A stretch of 64,000 bases of DNA from Lonsdalea britannica (GTDB taxonomy: Bacteria > Pseudomonadota > Gammaproteobacteria > Enterobacterales > Enterobacteriaceae), in contig NZ_LUTN01000020.1 in NCBI RefSeq assembly GCF_002111595.1, positions 22,211 through 86,210 on the forward strand, given 5' to 3'. This document shows positions 61,705 to 64,000 of this stretch, in pieces. The first letter of the stretch is position 1, and each line of letters begins with the position of its first letter. Both the position numbers and the translations under genes were made by a program. The notes under the pieces are model-generated. The model saw only the letters and a list, made by a program, of their open reading frames with translations, made no database searches and was not told where the DNA came from.

Positions 61705-62292
61705 GTGAGCAGTATCAAACTGATTGTGGGGCTGGCGAATCCGGGTGCTGAATATGCATCTACCCGCCATAATGCGGGCGCCTGGTATATCGACCGTCTG
61801 GCTGAATCCCACCGCCAGCCGCTCAAAGAAGAAAGCAAATTTTACGGTTACACATCGCGCCTGACATTAGCTGGGCATGACGTCCGTTTGCTGGTACCTA
61901 CCACCTTTATGAACCTCAGCGGCAAGGCCGTAGCGGCGATGGCGACGTTTTACCGCATCCAGCCTGATGAAATTCTAGTCGCACATGACGAGCTGGATCT
62001 GTTACCCGGTGTCGCCAAACTCAAGCTGGGTGGCGGCCACGGCGGTCACAACGGCCTGAAAGACATCATCAGCAAGTTGGGGAATAACCCGAATTTTCAC
62101 CGACTGCGTATCGGCATTGGCCATCCGGGTGACAAAAATAAAGTCGTTGGTTTCGTTCTGGGCAAGCCGCCCGTCAGCGAACAGACCTTGATCGATCAGT
62201 CTATTGATGAAGCTTTGAGCTGCACCGACATCATGATGCGAGAAGGCATGGTCAAAGCGATGAATCGGCTGCATGCCTTCAAGGCATCTTAA
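61705..62292 (+). CDS. pth: Peptidyl-tRNA hydrolase
   Basis: A 195-residue enzyme that frees tRNA from prematurely released peptidyl-tRNA. Key residues can be read: [17 protein letters not shown] with the catalytic His, [13 protein letters not shown], and [26 protein letters not shown]. The start codon is GTG (61705). It is followed by ychF with about 120 bases between, the standard order. Confidence 0.98.
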   Translation: MSSIKLIVGLANPGAEYASTRHNAGAWYIDRLAESHRQPLKEESKFYGYTSRLTLAGHDVRLLVPTTFMNLSGKAVAAMATFYRIQPDEILVAHDELDLLPGVAKLKLGGGHGGHNGLKDIISKLGNNPNFHRLRIGIGHPGDKNKVVGFVLGKPPVSEQTLIDQSIDEALSCTDIMMREGMVKAMNRLHAFKAS

Positions 62293-62413
62293 GGTTTGAC
62301 GGGGTCAATCGCATAACGCCCCTGCATTTGTGTATAATTGGGCGTCATTTTCATATTCAAACAGGCTGTTGCATTAACAGTCTGATTAACAAGTTATTTA
62401 AGGTGATATAAAC

Positions 62414-63505
62414 ATGGGATTCAAATGCGGTATTGTTGGGCTGCCTAACGTGGGTAAATCCACCCTCTTCAACGCGTTGACTAAAGCAGGTATTGATGCG
62501 GCCAACTTCCCGTTTTGTACCATCGAACCGAACACCGGCGTCGTACCGATGCCGGATCCGCGTCTGGACAAACTGGCCGAGATCGTTAAACCGCAGCGTA
62601 CCCTGCCCACCACGATGGAGTTCGTGGATATCGCCGGTCTGGTTAAAGGCGCCTCTAAGGGCGAAGGTCTGGGCAACCAGTTCCTGACCAATATCCGTGA
62701 AACTGAAGCGATCGGGCATGTTGTTCGTTGTTTCGAAAACGACAACATCATCCACGTAAACAACAAAGTCGACCCGGCTGACGATATCGACGTCATCAAC
62801 ACCGAACTGGCGTTGTCCGACCTGGACACCTGTGAACGCGCTATCCACCGCATCCAGAAAAAAGCCAAAGGCGGCGATAAAGACGCTAAAGCTGAGCTGG
62901 CTGCGCTGGAGAAATGCCTGCCGCAGCTGGAAAACGCCGGTATGCTGCGTGCCATTGACCTGAGCGACGAAGAAAAAGCCGCGATCCGTTACCTGAGCTT
63001 CCTGACGCTGAAACCCACGATGTACATCGCCAACGTCAACGAAGACGGCTTCGAAAATAACCCGTATCTGGATCAGGTGCGTGAGATTGCCGCGAAAGAA
63101 GGTTCAGTCGTGGTTGCGGTTTGTGCCGCCGTTGAAGCGGATATCGCCGAGCTGGATGATGAAGAACGTGACGAGTTCATGGCAGAGCTGGGACTGGAAG
63201 AACCGGGTCTGAACCGCGTTATTCGTGCAGGCTATGAGCTGTTGAGCCTCCAGACTTACTTCACCGCTGGAGTAAAAGAAGTCCGTGCGTGGACCATCCC
63301 TGTCGGCGCGACTGCCCCGCAGGCCGCCGGTAAGATCCACACCGACTTCGAAAAAGGCTTCATCCGTGCCCAGACCATCGCTTATGAAGACTTCATCACC
63401 TACAAAGGTGAGCAAGGCGCTAAAGAAGCCGGAAAAATGCGTTCAGAAGGTAAAGAGTACATCGTGAAAGACGGCGACATCATGAACTTCTTGTTTAACG
63501 TCTAA
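62414..63505 (+). CDS. ychF: Redox-regulated ATPase YchF (OLA1 family)
   Basis: A 363-residue TRAFAC P-loop protein that binds ATP rather than GTP and associates with ribosomes. Walker A is [11 protein letters not shown]; the G2/G3 region is [10 protein letters not shown] and [21 protein letters not shown]4 is degenerate (NVNED in place of NKxD), explaining ATP preference. The C-terminal TGS-like domain has [16 protein letters not shown] and [14 protein letters not shown]. Full length, intact frame. Followed by a perfect terminator. Confidence 0.98.
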   Translation: MGFKCGIVGLPNVGKSTLFNALTKAGIDAANFPFCTIEPNTGVVPMPDPRLDKLAEIVKPQRTLPTTMEFVDIAGLVKGASKGEGLGNQFLTNIRETEAIGHVVRCFENDNIIHVNNKVDPADDIDVINTELALSDLDTCERAIHRIQKKAKGGDKDAKAELAALEKCLPQLENAGMLRAIDLSDEEKAAIRYLSFLTLKPTMYIANVNEDGFENNPYLDQVREIAAKEGSVVVAVCAAVEADIAELDDEERDEFMAELGLEEPGLNRVIRAGYELLSLQTYFTAGVKEVRAWTIPVGATAPQAAGKIHTDFEKGFIRAQTIAYEDFITYKGEQGAKEAGKMRSEGKEYIVKDGDIMNFLFNV

Positions 63506-63563
63506 ATAAAACTTGCTGTCTCATGAGGTTTCGCTGAATCTCAGAAAAACGGTAAAACTCTAT

Positions 63564-63590
63564 AAAATCCACGCAATTGCGTGGATTTTT
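63564..63590. terminator. Terminator after ychF
   Basis: A perfect 26-base palindrome (AAAATCCACGCAA then TTGCGTGGATTTT) ends in TTTTT. It closes the ychF transcript and marks the end of core synteny in the window. Confidence 0.93.
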
Positions 63591-63635
63591 CATTTCACAA
63601 TGTCTCAATTCATCTCGTAACAACGCTGTCAAAAA

Positions 63636-63687
63636 TGAGTACATGGATGAGTACAACATTCTTCCATCTTCATTTTAAGTGAGTACA
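63636..63687 (+). repeat. Three TGAGTACA direct repeats 3' of ychF
   Basis: TGAGTACA occurs at 63636-63643, 63648-63655 and 63680-63687. Clusters of such short direct repeats are common as arm-type integrase sites near tyrosine integrases at chromosomal attachment points. With the IS fragment that follows, they suggest the left edge of an integrated element whose integrase lies outside the window. Confidence 0.6.
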
Positions 63688-63812
63688 ATAATGGTATAAT
63701 AAATAAACAAGGCTCCGTTATGCTCACTGATACGCAATGCCGCACTGCCAAGCTGGACTGCCCCAGCCACGGTAGACAATCCTGCCCTATATTTTGAGCA
63801 TAGGAGGAGCGT

Positions 63813-63980
63813 ATGGGCACACCACGATTTACACCTGAATTTAAGGAAAAGGCCGTCCGGCAGATCACTGAGCGTGGCTATTCCGTTGCTGAAGTTTCCG
63901 ACCGCCTGGGTGTCTCCGCACACAGCCTCTACAAGTGGCTACGCGCCATAAAACCTGATAATAGCGAGCAGCAGGTGTAG
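63813..63980 (+). pseudogene. IS3 family transposase orfA, truncated
   Basis: A 55-residue frame, too short for a complete IS3-family OrfA (about 90-100 residues). The N-terminal helix-turn-helix is typical: MGTPRFTPEFKEKAVRQITE, then GYSVAEVSDRLGVSAHSLYKWL. It has a strong ribosome site (TAGGAGGAGCGT). It stops after SEQQV at 63980, where relatives continue with the leucine-zipper region, so the gene is cut or interrupted there. The sequence that follows (TGTAGTCCCTCC) is unlike the OrfA continuation. OrfB is not in the window. Confidence 0.85.
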
Positions 63981-64000
63981 TCCCTCCGGTTTTTAGTGCT

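Overview
The window reads as chromosomal DNA of a plant-associated member of the Enterobacterales, most likely Pectobacteriaceae (Brenneria, Pectobacterium or Dickeya-like). This rests on protein similarity recalled by eye and on E. coli-like gene order: ynfM-ynfL-mlc-bioD2 ... ynfD-ynfB at the left, ogt-fnr-uspE and pntB-pntA-ydgH in the middle, and kdsA-sirB1-prmC-prfA-hemA | lolB-ispE-prs-ychH-pth-ychF at the right. A bacterial expansin, a cyclic beta-glucan synthase and a glucosylglycerate pathway fit a plant-associated life. No rRNA, tRNA or CRISPR array was seen.

Layout. 1-4.5 kb: efflux permease ynfM (cut by the window edge), its LysR neighbour ynfL, the glucose regulator mlc and bioD2. 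4.6-13.3 kb: one giant gene for a NdvB/ChvB-type cyclic beta-glucan synthase, lying where E. coli has ynfEFGH-dmsD-clcB. 13.3-23.6 kb: small secreted proteins (ynfD, ynfB), a MoaF-like/cupin pair, ydfG, yafE, a DJ-1 family enzyme, gpgP-gpgS, an ornithine cyclodeaminase family enzyme, glutaminase, the expansin and yjbD. 23.9-34.9 kb: a chemoreceptor and an AT-richer accessory stretch (AraC and LysR regulators, two MFS carriers, an STM2901/DUF1493 pair, YciI, OsmC, an Old Yellow Enzyme). 35.5-42.3 kb: a tightly coupled srfA-srfB-srfC operon. 42.7-44.9 kb: a ferritin-like/SnoaL fusion enzyme and an exported protein. 45.1-63.5 kb: core housekeeping genes. 63.6-64 kb: the edge of what looks like an integrated element, with a broken IS3-type orfA.

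The strongest single non-coding signal is a near-perfect copy of the XerC/XerD chromosome dimer resolution site dif at 30251-30278. It lies in a 530-base gene-free stretch. KOPS octamers (GGGNAGGG) that I could find point toward it from both sides: four on the + strand to its left and five on the - strand to its right. The window therefore spans the replication terminus.

The second pattern is a series of eight single-base frameshifts in seven otherwise normal genes: mlc, bioD2, the glucan synthase, the Old Yellow Enzyme (two), the YhjX-like carrier, pntA and ispE. Every one is repaired by adding one G or C next to an existing G or C. Because ispE is essential in relatives, the pattern looks more like sequencing error than gene decay. 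These genes are listed as pseudogenes 'as sequenced', with corrected extents.
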